NCBI GenBank assembly: GCA_016716235.1
Contig: JADJWS010000002.1
Span: 124,001 to 188,000, forward strand
Length of the DNA stretch: 64,000 nt
DNA from: Candidatus Defluviilinea gracilis
GTDB taxonomy: Bacteria; Chloroflexota; Anaerolineae; Anaerolineales; Villigracilaceae
Direction: 5' to 3'
The notes under the pieces: generated by a model
What the model saw: only the letters and a program-made list of their open reading frames with translations
Databases searched by the model: none
What the model was told of the DNA's origin: nothing
Position numbers and translations under genes: made by a program
Part shown: in pieces, positions 40,015 to 48,434 of the stretch
How positions within the stretch are numbered: position 1 is the first letter of the stretch
How the letters are laid out: every line of letters begins with the position of its first letter

Positions 40015-41751
40015 TCATCCCAGCGGGAGAGGGTCGTCTCCCTGATTGCCATCATCGGGCGACGGGGGAGGGTCGTCTCCCTGATTGCCATCATCGGGCG
40101 GCGGGGGAGGGTCGTCTCCCTGATTGCCATCATCGGGCGGCGGGGGAGGATCGTCTCTAACGCGGAAAATAAAACGATTCAAGTGCTGTATCGCTTCGAC
40201 AATCGAGTTGGGCGGCGTTTCGCCTTTGTTGATCCAGGTTTCGCTGGCTTGAATTAAAAACTTGCGATAATCTTTCAATACAATGAACATGACCGGGTTT
40301 GACGCGCGGGTTTTGCCCATCGCCTGCTCGCACGAAGCGATCGGGATCTCTTGGATCAACCCTGCTACTTTATCCGACGATGTTTCGCGGCTCAATCCTT
40401 CGAGCGATTTGGTTGAGTCTAGTCCGTTGGACTCGATGAATATTTTCCAAGCGTCGATGTGCTCTCTGATAACCTTTTCAACTTGCGACGCCCAGGTGCC
40501 GACGCCGATCCAGTGCAGTTTGACGCCGCGCCGTTTCGCAAGGGTGGCAAATTCATTTTCCAGTTCCGTGAATAATCGTGTGATCTTTGGTCGTGGAACG
40601 AACGTGGGCGCTTCGGGCAATGAGCCGGCCTCCGGCGGGGATTCTCCTCTTGGCGTTAAACCCCGCATAAGTTGCGAGATTGCCTCTTCGCGTTTTGTTG
40701 CCAGGTCCACTTCAGGGATGCCGAAATTCGCCAGATACTCGGTCAGGTTTCGTTGCGCCATGAATTTGCCTAACTCGCTATGAATCAGGCTGGTCATATT
40801 TTTCACCCAATCTGGCTCGAAAACGGACGGTCGGTCAACATCGTTCGTTACCTTGGAAGTGGCTTTATATACGAGGGTATTCACTGCCTCGTCTGTATAT
40901 GAGTATGGCAGATCGGCTTTGTCTCTGCTGTCCTCCTCCGCGCGATCGACGCTAAAGGCAATTCGAACGTCCGTCGCCGAAATGGGAATTCCGTCTTTAC
41001 TTCGGCTCGCCACCGATTTATATTTTTCGCCCATATCACGGAACTCGACAAAATGCTCGCGCAGGTTGAAAGCCTCCCTGAAACGTTCAAACCCTTCGAT
41101 ATTCGCCTGGCTCTTTTTCTCTTTGCCGGTCGGTCCGATCACGCGCGGCGTGCCGTCGGGGAGTTCGAACACGACAACCGTATCCAACTCCACCACCACC
41201 TTGCCCGGTCCCCCAATGAGAAAATTGGCTGATTTTATGCTCTCATCGGCGATTGCGCCGCCTTTGAATCGAATCGTCTCGTCACTGCCGCCCAGCGCAA
41301 CTTCGCGGATATGCCGACGCGCAACCGAAACAACGTCCAGATTGAAAATATCTGCCAGGTAGATGGCGGCAATTTGAATAGATATAAAATACGGAGCAAG
41401 CAGGAGAGGAATCAAGCGGAGGTTGCGAGGATCGATGAGCACTTGAATTAAAAACAACAACAGATTTCCGAAAGGGTTTCCGATATAGGTTGCTCGATAT
41501 GTGGAGTTGAGCGTATAAATTAATACATCCTGGAGGCGCGCCCACCATTCGATTAGGGAGTAATTGAAGAGACTGAGTGAAAACCCGCTGAAGAAGAATA
41601 AAAACACGAATGCCCAGAAACGCCGACTGGCGGCGCGGGACGAGAGCGCGAAGAACCGGTTCAGGAACGCATTGGCAAGCCGGGTCAATCCCTCGCGGAA
41701 GAGTCGATATTCGCTTCGCAAGGCGGATTCAGGCGCGTTTATTTCGTTCAT
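40015..41751 (-). CDS. SPFH-like membrane protein with C-terminal 13-residue repeats
   Basis: A 578-residue protein. Three hydrophobic segments (about 45-65, 90-105 and 115-140) are followed by a soluble part that resembles an SPFH/Band 7 domain: VVVELDTVVVFELPDGTPRV, then SRSKDGIPISATDVRIAFSV, a classic SPFH strand pair, and a helical region around residues 270-330. The C-terminus has three 13-residue units of DDPPPPPDDGNQG encoded by a 39-bp tandem repeat. It overlaps the upstream gene by four bases. The two form a pair of divergent SPFH-like proteins; such proteins build membrane microdomain scaffolds. The family call is tentative. Confidence 0.55.
   Translation of the reverse strand: MNEINAPESALRSEYRLFREGLTRLANAFLNRFFALSSRAASRRFWAFVFLFFFSGFSLSLFNYSLIEWWARLQDVLIYTLNSTYRATYIGNPFGNLLLFLIQVLIDPRNLRLIPLLLAPYFISIQIAAIYLADIFNLDVVSVARRHIREVALGGSDETIRFKGGAIADESIKSANFLIGGPGKVVVELDTVVVFELPDGTPRVIGPTGKEKKSQANIEGFERFREAFNLREHFVEFRDMGEKYKSVASRSKDGIPISATDVRIAFSVDRAEEDSRDKADLPYSYTDEAVNTLVYKATSKVTNDVDRPSVFEPDWVKNMTSLIHSELGKFMAQRNLTEYLANFGIPEVDLATKREEAISQLMRGLTPRGESPPEAGSLPEAPTFVPRPKITRLFTELENEFATLAKRRGVKLHWIGVGTWASQVEKVIREHIDAWKIFIESNGLDSTKSLEGLSRETSSDKVAGLIQEIPIASCEQAMGKTRASNPVMFIVLKDYRKFLIQASETWINKGETPPNSIVEAIQHLNRFIFRVRDDPPPPPDDGNQGDDPPPPPDDGNQGDDPPPSPDDGNQGDDPLPLG
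40031..40147. repeat. 39-bp tandem repeat, three copies
   Basis: Three units (starts 40031, 40070, 40109) plus a partial fourth, differing at one base. Each encodes 13 residues, so copy-number change keeps the frame. Confidence 0.95.
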
Positions 41752-43400
41752 CGCCCGTTGACCTCGATCCAACGCAGGATGTCTTCGAGATACAGTAACT
41801 CGGTTTCCATTTTTCGGCGTATGCCATCCGATCGAATGATCATGGAGCGCGTGCGTTTCAGCAGGGTTTTTAGCGTATTTTTCATATCAGGGGGAGGCGC
41901 CTGCATGATTCCCTCGCTGAGCCATTTTCCATAGTCCTGGATCGCCCGGTCTTGCGCGGCTGATTCGTGAAGTTCGCGCTTCCTGTTGATTCGTTTTTGC
42001 TCCCCTTTTGCGTATTTTAGCCAGTCAGCCTGCCATTTGCCGATGATGGTTTGATCCACAGCGTCGTTTAACCTAGGATTGCTGATGCTGACGCTGATCA
42101 CTTTCAACCCGCGCTCCTGCAGTCGTTTAAATTCCCGACTCAACTCCGGGGGGTGACCTTCGATCCAAACGCCATGTTGATCGAAGAATTCTACAAATTC
42201 CTGCGTCAACCGCGCCTTGACCATTTCATTGATCGCCTGTAAGGCAGTTTTCTGGGTCGCTTTCTTTTCCTGCGAGGGCGGTTGGGGAGGAGTGACAGGC
42301 GGTTGTTTTTTCGGCGGAATTGACGGCTGTTTTTCCACCATGGATATCAGCTTTGCAATACCCCGGTTTGCCGCGCGCAAAATTCGCGCCAGCGCGATTT
42401 GGAATGATTCGCGTCGGCTTTTCATTTGAATCGCCCGTGTGAGCGGGTCAATTTCTTCTTCTGTGGGCATGATGGGCGCTTCATAAGGCGGCGGCATCTC
42501 GACGCGCGGTTCGAAGAACTGATTCAATGTGAACTTGGAGGCATACTCGCGCCATATATCCACTGCGAGCACGGCAGGCAGTTGATTCCACGCCACGCGG
42601 TACCGGGGCGATTCCGGGTTGTAATTTGGGTTAATACTCTCGCCCATGATCGCCTTGCGAATGGCTTCCTGATCCGCTTTTTCATTTTTCTTATCTTTTG
42701 GGGTCACGCCGGTGCGATACCCGAATCGCGAGCCGGGTTGTCCTTCCTCCGGAAAGCCTGTGTCGATGCGGAAGGTCACCGAAATATTTGGGACAATCTC
42801 GATCCCATCTCGCGTCAATGCGCTGACTTGCATGCGCCGGTCTTGGATCTGTTTATATTCCTCATCCGATTGCGCTTCTGATTTCTCGGCGAACGGTTTT
42901 TCCTGAGCGTTAGGTCCTACCGCATGATTTTGAATATGTAAATCTACTGTGCCGGCAATGGTTTCTTTTTTGCCGATGAAGTGAAAACCCGGTCCCAGCG
43001 TCCGTTGGATCTTTGTTGCGGTTCGAGTGACCGCCGCGCTGGCTGAATCGAGCCACAGAACTCCTTTGCCTTTCCGCTCTTCCTCCCCCGCTTCTTTTTC
43101 CTGTTTGCCATTTTTGATAAATATGGCTGGTCCTTTGCCCCCGACGAGACGGCTAAGCACGCGGGTGAAAATTCTCCAACGGTCGCCGGTTTTGGTTAGC
43201 GGTAGGACGAATTGCGAGAAGAACGCCATCCACATGAATAAAAGGATGGGAAATAAACAAAAAGCATCGATCAGGATTCGCACCTGGTTGAATTGAAATC
43301 CCCCCGCTCGAACGATCTCCCACAGATAGGCTATTACGAGGATAAACAACCATACAAAGATAAAAAACCACGGTCTTTTATAGATCGGAGTATCGCCCAT
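41748..43400 (-). CDS. SPFH-like membrane protein (upstream partner)
   Basis: A 550-residue protein. Two membrane helices at about 11-30 and 45-68 are followed by a soluble region with VLWLDSASAAVTRTATKIQRTLGPGF and then ALTRDGIEIVPNISVTFRID, the SPFH-type strand pair. A Pro/Gln-rich linker (about 355-385) is followed by helices with QERGLKVISVSISNPRLND, a segment also seen at the end of SPFH domains. The four-base overlap with the next gene marks an operon. The ATG at 43400 is used; a TTG thirty bases earlier is possible and no ribosome-binding site is decisive. The 64-base gap to the divergent PHP gene must hold both promoters. Confidence 0.55.
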   Translation of the reverse strand: MGDTPIYKRPWFFIFVWLFILVIAYLWEIVRAGGFQFNQVRILIDAFCLFPILLFMWMAFFSQFVLPLTKTGDRWRIFTRVLSRLVGGKGPAIFIKNGKQEKEAGEEERKGKGVLWLDSASAAVTRTATKIQRTLGPGFHFIGKKETIAGTVDLHIQNHAVGPNAQEKPFAEKSEAQSDEEYKQIQDRRMQVSALTRDGIEIVPNISVTFRIDTGFPEEGQPGSRFGYRTGVTPKDKKNEKADQEAIRKAIMGESINPNYNPESPRYRVAWNQLPAVLAVDIWREYASKFTLNQFFEPRVEMPPPYEAPIMPTEEEIDPLTRAIQMKSRRESFQIALARILRAANRGIAKLISMVEKQPSIPPKKQPPVTPPQPPSQEKKATQKTALQAINEMVKARLTQEFVEFFDQHGVWIEGHPPELSREFKRLQERGLKVISVSISNPRLNDAVDQTIIGKWQADWLKYAKGEQKRINRKRELHESAAQDRAIQDYGKWLSEGIMQAPPPDMKNTLKTLLKRTRSMIIRSDGIRRKMETELLYLEDILRWIEVNGR

Positions 43401-43464
43401 AGGTTTGAATTTTATTCCAAAACCTCTCAAATCGCCACTGACTCGGTGCGGTAAAATGAGGGAT

Positions 43465-44139
43465 ATGTTACGTGTTGAATTTCACTGTCATACCAATGCC
43501 TCGAAGGATTCGCTGACGCGCCCGCGCGATTTGGTGGAGGCGTGCCGGCGCAAGGGGATCGATCGCGTCGTCGTCACCGATCACAACTCGATCGCGGGGG
43601 CGCGGGCGGCTCAGGCGCTGGACCCGGAACTGGTCATCGTGGGGGAGGAGATTTTCACCACCAAAGGAGAGATCCTTGCGGCGTTCGTGACCGAGGAGAT
43701 TCCCGCCGGGTTGACTCCGCAAGAGACGATTCGACGGCTGAAGGAGCAGGGCGCGTTCATCAGCGTGTCGCATCCGTTTGATGAATTTCGCCCGGGCGGT
43801 TGGGCGGAGGAGGATTTGCTTGAAATTTTGCCGCACGTAGATGCGATCGAAGTGTATAACTCGCGGTGCAGAAATCCGCGCTTCAACCGCGAGGCGCGAG
43901 AGTTTGCCGCGAAGCACAACATCGCTGGCACGGTTGGCTCGGACGCGCACGCGGCGTTCGAGGTGGGGAGAAGCCTGCTGAGGCTGGAGCAGTTTGAAGG
44001 TCCGGAGGGGATGCGGAAGGTCATCCGCAATGCCCAGTTCGAGACGCGTTGGTCGCCTCCGTGGTTTCATCTTGCCTCGCGGTTTGCCGTCCTCCGAAAG
44101 GGGCTGAATCCGAGTCTTGACATGAAAAATCAGGCGTGA
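43465..44139 (+). CDS. PHP-domain metal-dependent phosphoesterase
   Basis: A 224-residue PHP protein. The metal-binding motifs are EFHCHTNASKDS (residues 4-15), VTDHNSI, the Glu in VGEEIFTTKG, the histidine motif SVSHPFDEFR, and VGSDAHAAFEVG near residue 165. The family hydrolyses nucleotide or nucleic acid phosphoesters; small PHP proteins of this kind include 3',5'-nucleotide bisphosphate phosphatases. The ATG at 43465 has GAGGG just upstream. It stands divergently from the SPFH-like pair. Specific substrate is not known. Confidence 0.88.
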   Translation: MLRVEFHCHTNASKDSLTRPRDLVEACRRKGIDRVVVTDHNSIAGARAAQALDPELVIVGEEIFTTKGEILAAFVTEEIPAGLTPQETIRRLKEQGAFISVSHPFDEFRPGGWAEEDLLEILPHVDAIEVYNSRCRNPRFNREAREFAAKHNIAGTVGSDAHAAFEVGRSLLRLEQFEGPEGMRKVIRNAQFETRWSPPWFHLASRFAVLRKGLNPSLDMKNQA

Positions 44140-44220
44140 TAATCTTGCGCTCGCGTGTCCGGCTCGCCGTGAAAGCGAAGGCGGCTGGGCATAAATTTTC
44201 TAAGCAGGAGATGTTGTACG

Positions 44221-44433
44221 ATGTCAGAACGATTTGTTGGTACGGTCAAGTGGTTCAATGCCACCAAGGGCTACGGCTTTATCGGCCGTGACAATGGCGA
44301 GGATGTGTTTGTTCATTTCAGCGCCATTCAGTCCGATGGCTACCGCAAGTTGGAAGCCGAGCAGAAAGTGGAGTTCTCTGTGGAGGACGGTCCCAAAGGT
44401 CTGCAGGCCGCCAACGTGGTGCCTGTCTCGTAA
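44221..44433 (+). CDS. Cold-shock protein (CspA family)
   Basis: A 70-residue OB-fold cold-shock protein. It has the RNP1 and RNP2 motifs KGYGFIGRD and VFVHFSAI that bind single-stranded RNA, with the usual opening GTVKWFNATKGYGF. It differs from E. coli CspA only in small ways and has the normal length. An AGGAG ribosome-binding site lies twelve bases before the ATG. A strong terminator ends the transcript. It is a single-gene unit. Confidence 0.97.
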   Translation: MSERFVGTVKWFNATKGYGFIGRDNGEDVFVHFSAIQSDGYRKLEAEQKVEFSVEDGPKGLQAANVVPVS

Positions 44434-44470
44434 GACGGTCGGCTTGCCGACGTAAGTTTTGCGAACCGAA

Positions 44471-44499
44471 CAGGGTTGTCGTGAGACAGCCCTGTTTTT
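44471..44499 (+). terminator. Terminator of the cold-shock gene
   Basis: CAGGGTTGTC and GACAGCCCTG pair (one mismatch) over GTGA, followed by TTTTTA. Confidence 0.88.
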
Positions 44500-44506
44500 A
44501 TTTAAT

Positions 44507-44886
44507 CAGGACTTACGCAGTTGGCGGCAGTTCGATTTGCCAAGCAAATCGTGCCGCCGCCGCAGTGCAAATGCGGCGCAACAGTTCAACCGCAGAAATC
44601 CTATTTAACGCCAATAATGGATAACAGAATCATGTCATGCTGAGGGGCGATTTTTGCCCCGAAGCATCTCGGAAAGGCTCATTCGAGACCCTTCGGTCGC
44701 TGAAAACCGATCCCTCAGGGTGACATAACGGTAGTTTTGGTTTATCCATTATTCACGTTATTGATCACGACTTACGCAGTTCAAAATCTTTTGCCGCGAA
44801 TTTCGAGAATTCACGCGAATTGTTTAAAAAATTAGCGATACTTCGTGTAATTCGCGGCTTGTTCTTAGGAGTTTGCGTAAGTCCTG
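44507..44886. mobile_element. Composite MITE-like block with 13-bp terminal inverted repeats
   Basis: CAGGACTTACGCA at 44507-44519 and TGCGTAAGTCCTG at 44874-44886 are perfect inverted ends. Inside lie three nested modules: 44507-44602 (the same element as 32062-32141), 44607-44760 with TAACG..AATAATGGATAA / TTATCCATTATT..CGTTA ends and a TGTCATGCTGAGGG / CCCTCAGGGTGACA interior, and 44769-44886 with a GACTTACGCAG start. No coding frame is seen, and the stretch 44434-44946 has no gene. Confidence 0.78.
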
Positions 44887-44926
44887 TTTATGACTTAATG
44901 ATGACATTCGTCGTTTGCTTCAGGCA

Positions 44927-44932
44927 TATAAT
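44927..44932 (+). promoter_or_regulatory. Putative -10 box of the redox operon
   Basis: A TATAAT lies 14 bases before the ferredoxin ATG, so the leader is very short. The -35 region is weak. It begins 41 bases after the end of the MITE-like block. Confidence 0.55.
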
Positions 44933-44946
44933 TTTGTCGTAAAAAT

Positions 44947-45213
44947 ATGGCGATTCTAAGTATCTTTCAGCAACGTGCGAGCAAACACACCGTTCTCGCG
45001 TCGGGGTATGTGGTTCCTGACCCTGCGCGTTGTGTACAGTGCGGAATTTGCACTTATAACTGCCCTGTCGGTATTGATGTGCGCGCTCACGCCTGGCGCG
45101 GCGAACCCGTGATCCACAACCACTGCCTGACGTGCGGCGAGTGCGTGATGCGTTGCCCGCGCGGGTCGCTCCGTTTCGAGAAGACGGATCTGTTCGCGAA
45201 GAGGAAGCCATGA
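44947..45213 (+). CDS. Two-[4Fe-4S] ferredoxin-like protein
   Basis: An 88-residue protein with two cluster motifs: CVQCGICTYNCP (CxxCxxCxxxC) at residues 29-40 and CLTCGECVMRCP at residues 60-71. The N-terminal 25 residues (ILSIFQQRASKHTVL) are not typical of small ferredoxins and may bind a partner. The stop overlaps the start of the FAD oxidoreductase gene by four bases, so the two subunits are co-translated, which suggests that this is the electron-transfer subunit of that enzyme. There is no ribosome-binding site; the leader is short, so initiation may be leaderless. Confidence 0.9.
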   Translation: MAILSIFQQRASKHTVLASGYVVPDPARCVQCGICTYNCPVGIDVRAHAWRGEPVIHNHCLTCGECVMRCPRGSLRFEKTDLFAKRKP

Positions 45214-46508
45214 AGTATGCGATTGTTGGGTCTGGCGTATCGGGTATCGCGGCAATTGAGGCGATCCGTTCTGTGGACCGTTCGGGTGAGGTTGTGATGA
45301 TCGGCGACGACCCTCACGGGTTTTATTCGCGCCCCGGTCTTGCGTATTATTTGACCGGCGAACTTCACGACAAAGCTCTATATCCGCGTACGTCGGATGA
45401 ATACCGCCAGATGAACTTTCGATATGTGAAAGGGCGTGTAAAGGGTGTTCTGCGCGAGGCGCGCGTTCTGGAGTTGGAGAATCAGACTTCCATTCCTTAT
45501 GACCGGTTGTTGATCGCAACCGGGGCGCAGGCGTTACCTTTGGAGATGCCCGGCGCGAATCTTGAAGGCGTTTTTAAACTCGATCACATGGAAGACGCGA
45601 AGCGTATTTTGAAACACGCCCGCCGCGGCAGGATGGCTGTTGTGATCGGCGGAGGAATCACCGCTCTGGAGTTGGTGGAAGGATTGCTCGCGCGGGGTAT
45701 GAATGTCCATTATTTATTGCGCGGCGATAGATATTGGAGCGGCGTGCTCGATGAACACGAATCAAAGATTGTCGAGGCGCGTCTTCAAGTGGAGGGGGTG
45801 ACGCTGCATCACCACGCCGAAGTAATCGAGGTAATGGGAAAGAAGAATCGGGCGATCGGCGCGCGCTTGCTCGATGGCAGAACGTTGAAATGCGACATGG
45901 TCGCCTACGCGATCGGGATTCGTCCGCGTTTGGAGTTGGCGAGGCAGGCTGGGCTGGCGGTTGACCGGGGTATTCTCGTCAATGAGTTTATGCAGACCAA
46001 CGACCCTTATATCTTTGCGGCGGGCGATGTGGCGCAAGTGTACGATCCGGTTGTTGGGCGGTCTGTATTGGATAGTTTGTGGGGACCCGCTCGTCAGCAA
46101 GGATACGCGGCAGGATTAAACATGGCGGGCAAGACAAGCGCGTATGTCAAAGCGTCTCCCTTCAATGTGACTCGTTTGGCGGGTCTGACGACAACGATCA
46201 TCGGCGCGGTGGGAGGCGGTCATGACGAAGACCTGGTCGGCATTGCCCGCGGCGACAGCGAAACGTGGCGCAGTCTGCCGGATGCGCTGGTGGCTCAGAG
46301 CGGCTTTGACGTGAATCACTTGCGCTTGATGGTCGGCGAACAACGATTGCTCGGCGCGGTGGTAATGGGAGACCAGACACTTTCATACCCGCTCCAGAAA
46401 ATCGTATCGGAAAGAATAGACATTTCCTCGATCCGTGAAAAATTGCTGGCGGCGGATGCGCGCATCGGGGATGTGGTCGTTGAGTTTTGGGCGGGTTTGA
46501 GGAATTAG
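45210..46508 (+). CDS. FAD/NAD(P)-dependent oxidoreductase
   Basis: A 432-residue pyridine-nucleotide-disulfide-type oxidoreductase. The FAD-binding Rossmann motif GSGVSGIAAIEA is at residues 7-18, the ATG motif LLIATGAQALPL near residue 112, the second dinucleotide motif VVIGGGITALELVEG near 150, and the FAD-ribityl GD motif IFAAGDVAQVY near 270. The last 50 residues are family-like but end with FWAGLRN. It resembles the NADH-dependent reductases related to rubredoxin and nitrite reductases. The ferredoxin gene overlaps it, and the cytochrome genes follow, so it probably passes electrons between NAD(P)H and the membrane cytochrome. Confidence 0.92.
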   Translation: MKYAIVGSGVSGIAAIEAIRSVDRSGEVVMIGDDPHGFYSRPGLAYYLTGELHDKALYPRTSDEYRQMNFRYVKGRVKGVLREARVLELENQTSIPYDRLLIATGAQALPLEMPGANLEGVFKLDHMEDAKRILKHARRGRMAVVIGGGITALELVEGLLARGMNVHYLLRGDRYWSGVLDEHESKIVEARLQVEGVTLHHHAEVIEVMGKKNRAIGARLLDGRTLKCDMVAYAIGIRPRLELARQAGLAVDRGILVNEFMQTNDPYIFAAGDVAQVYDPVVGRSVLDSLWGPARQQGYAAGLNMAGKTSAYVKASPFNVTRLAGLTTTIIGAVGGGHDEDLVGIARGDSETWRSLPDALVAQSGFDVNHLRLMVGEQRLLGAVVMGDQTLSYPLQKIVSERIDISSIREKLLAADARIGDVVVEFWAGLRN

Positions 46509-46526
46509 AAAGTCTTTGGAGGATGT

Positions 46527-47081
46527 ATGCTTCGCGGCAACAAAGAATTATGGCTGGCATTTCTGGCAATGATCCTGATTACTGGGGTTTATGCGTTGGT
46601 CGTCCTGTTAACGCGAGAAATTCCGCCCGCGGGTGATTTGTTCGGTCACGGCATCGGAATCGTCGGCTTCGTCTTGATGATGCTGACAGAGACGTTATAC
46701 AGCCTCCGCAAGCGGAGCCGCAGTGTGAAGTGGGGGAGGATGTCTGCATGGCTTCAATTCCATATTTTTACCGGGATCGTGGGACCGTATATGGTTCTGC
46801 TCCATACCTCCTGGAAATTCAACGGCATCGCGGGCGCCACAACGTTGTTGACCATCATCATCGTCGTCAGCGGATTTATCGGACGTTATGTTTTCACCCG
46901 CATCCCGCGCACCATGGACGGGTTGGAGATCGAAGGCACGCTCTCACAGGAGGCTCTCAAGCAAGCGCGTCGTCTTTTGGCGCTCTGGCATACCGTTCAT
47001 ATCCCCATCGGCATCGCGTTGTTCATTTCGGCGTTCGTCCATATCGGCGCGGCGTTATATTACGCCACCCTGCTAAAGTAG
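46527..47081 (+). CDS. Membrane cytochrome b-type protein
   Basis: A 184-residue protein with about five membrane helices. Histidines lie at suitable places to bind two b hemes across the membrane: GHGIGIVG, QFHIFTGIVG, LLHTSW, LWHTVHIPIGI and FVHIGAA. The general layout recalls cytochrome b561 and ferric-reductase-type proteins. It lies between the FAD oxidoreductase and the multiheme cytochrome, with good ribosome-binding sites (GGAGG) and gaps of 18 and 10 bases, so it should link the cytoplasmic enzyme to the periplasmic or exterior hemes. Heme number is an inference from histidine positions. Confidence 0.78.
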   Translation: MLRGNKELWLAFLAMILITGVYALVVLLTREIPPAGDLFGHGIGIVGFVLMMLTETLYSLRKRSRSVKWGRMSAWLQFHIFTGIVGPYMVLLHTSWKFNGIAGATTLLTIIIVVSGFIGRYVFTRIPRTMDGLEIEGTLSQEALKQARRLLALWHTVHIPIGIALFISAFVHIGAALYYATLLK

Positions 47082-47091
47082 CGGAGGAAAT

Positions 47092-48354
47092 ATGCAAACC
47101 AAACGTTTGGGTTGCCTATCAGGAAGCGGCATCATCGCCGCGCTCATCACCACGTTCCTCATTGTTGGATACGTCTACGCTCGCGGCGGTTTGCTGTACA
47201 GCCCCGGCGAGTTGAACGCGCAACGCGGGGAGATGTTGGGCGGCGTCACGTCTCACGCGGAGACCGGCGGGGATTGCCAGACCTGTCACACTGCGCCTTG
47301 GGAACGCGCCACCATGGCAGACCGTTGTCTGGATTGCCATAGCGATCTTTCGGGACAACTGCAAGATTTTACTTCGCTTCACGGACGGATGATGAAAGAT
47401 GCCGCCGCCATCACGTGCCGCAATTGTCATCCCGAACATCGCGGCGCCGACGCGTCGTTGACCGTGATGGACGAAATCACTTTTCCGCATGAAGCGCTCG
47501 GCTACTCGTTGAAGGGTCACCAGTTCACCGCGGCGCGAAAAGCCTTCACTTGTTCCGATTGCCATGCCGACGATATTTCCCAATTCGATTTGCAGACGTG
47601 CGATACTTGTCATCGTCAAATTGATTCGGCTTTCACCGACACGCACGTAGCAAGTTGGGGCGGCGATTGCTTGGCGTGTCATGACGGCGTGGATACCTAC
47701 GGAAGCGACTTCGATCATAATATTTTCGTATTCCCGCTCGACGGCAAGCACGCGGATATTGCCTGCGCCGACTGTCACGCGAACGCGCGGACGATTGCGG
47801 ATTTACAAACCGCTTCGCAAGACTGCGCGGCTTGTCACCAAGCCGAGGACGTTCACGCCGGGCAATTTGGCGCAGACTGCGGCTCCTGTCACACGCCCTC
47901 CGATTGGAAGGATGCGACCTTCGATCATTCGCGCAGTGACTTCCCGCTGACGGGCGCGCATCAACAAGTGGAATGCGAGCAATGCCACGTCAACGACCAG
48001 TTTGCGGGAACGCCCAGCGCGTGCGTTGCCTGTCATGCCGATCCTGTTTTTCACTTGGGGCTATTTGGCACAGACTGCGCGGCTTGTCACACCACCACGG
48101 CGTGGACGCCCGCCACGTTCAATGAACCACACACCTTCCCGTTGAATCATGGCGATGGCGGCACAGTCTCATGCGCCACTTGTCACCCAAGCGCTTTTAC
48201 AACCTATACCTGTTATGGTTGTCATGAACACAACGAACCCAAAATACGCTCGAAGCACATCGAGGAAGGCATCTCCGATTTCCAGAACTGCATGGAGTGC
48301 CACCCGACGGGACAAGAGCATGAGGGAGGCGAACGCAAGGAGGGGGATAATTGA
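47092..48354 (+). CDS. 15-heme c-type cytochrome
   Basis: A 420-residue multiheme cytochrome. One N-terminal membrane helix (SGIIAALITTFLIVGYVYA) works as anchor or signal. There are 15 CxxCH motifs from CQTCH near residue 63 to CMECH near residue 403, at intervals of 12 to about 40 residues, among them CLDCH, CRNCH, CSDCH, CDTCH, CLACH, CADCH, CAACH (twice), CGSCH, CEQCH, CVACH, CATCH and CYGCH. Additional histidines before many of them are probable distal ligands. It is the last gene of the redox operon, ended by a 47-base terminator. It could carry electrons through or away from the envelope. Confidence 0.93.
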   Translation: MQTKRLGCLSGSGIIAALITTFLIVGYVYARGGLLYSPGELNAQRGEMLGGVTSHAETGGDCQTCHTAPWERATMADRCLDCHSDLSGQLQDFTSLHGRMMKDAAAITCRNCHPEHRGADASLTVMDEITFPHEALGYSLKGHQFTAARKAFTCSDCHADDISQFDLQTCDTCHRQIDSAFTDTHVASWGGDCLACHDGVDTYGSDFDHNIFVFPLDGKHADIACADCHANARTIADLQTASQDCAACHQAEDVHAGQFGADCGSCHTPSDWKDATFDHSRSDFPLTGAHQQVECEQCHVNDQFAGTPSACVACHADPVFHLGLFGTDCAACHTTTAWTPATFNEPHTFPLNHGDGGTVSCATCHPSAFTTYTCYGCHEHNEPKIRSKHIEEGISDFQNCMECHPTGQEHEGGERKEGDN

Positions 48355-48372
48355 GAAAACCGAATCAAGCCG

Positions 48373-48419
48373 AACCCCCCGTTGCTGACGCAGTTCAACT
48401 GCGTCAGCAACGGGGGGTT
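48373..48419 (+). terminator. 47-base perfect palindrome after the cytochrome gene
   Basis: The 23-bp arms (AACCCCCCGTTGCTGACGC and its partner) are perfect around one base, the right arm ending GGGGGGTTTTG. Its central GCAGTTCAACTGC is the core shared with 21539-21569 and 28354-28378. It also protects the convergent MFS gene. Confidence 0.9.
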
Positions 48420-48434
48420 TTGTCCAATGGAATT

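Noticed and set aside
39900..40133. N-terminal extension of psuG with MMAIRETTLPRRP repeats
   Set aside because: It is the reverse reading of the 39-bp tandem repeat that encodes the SPFH-like protein's tail; the family start and ribosome-binding site place the ATG at 39899.
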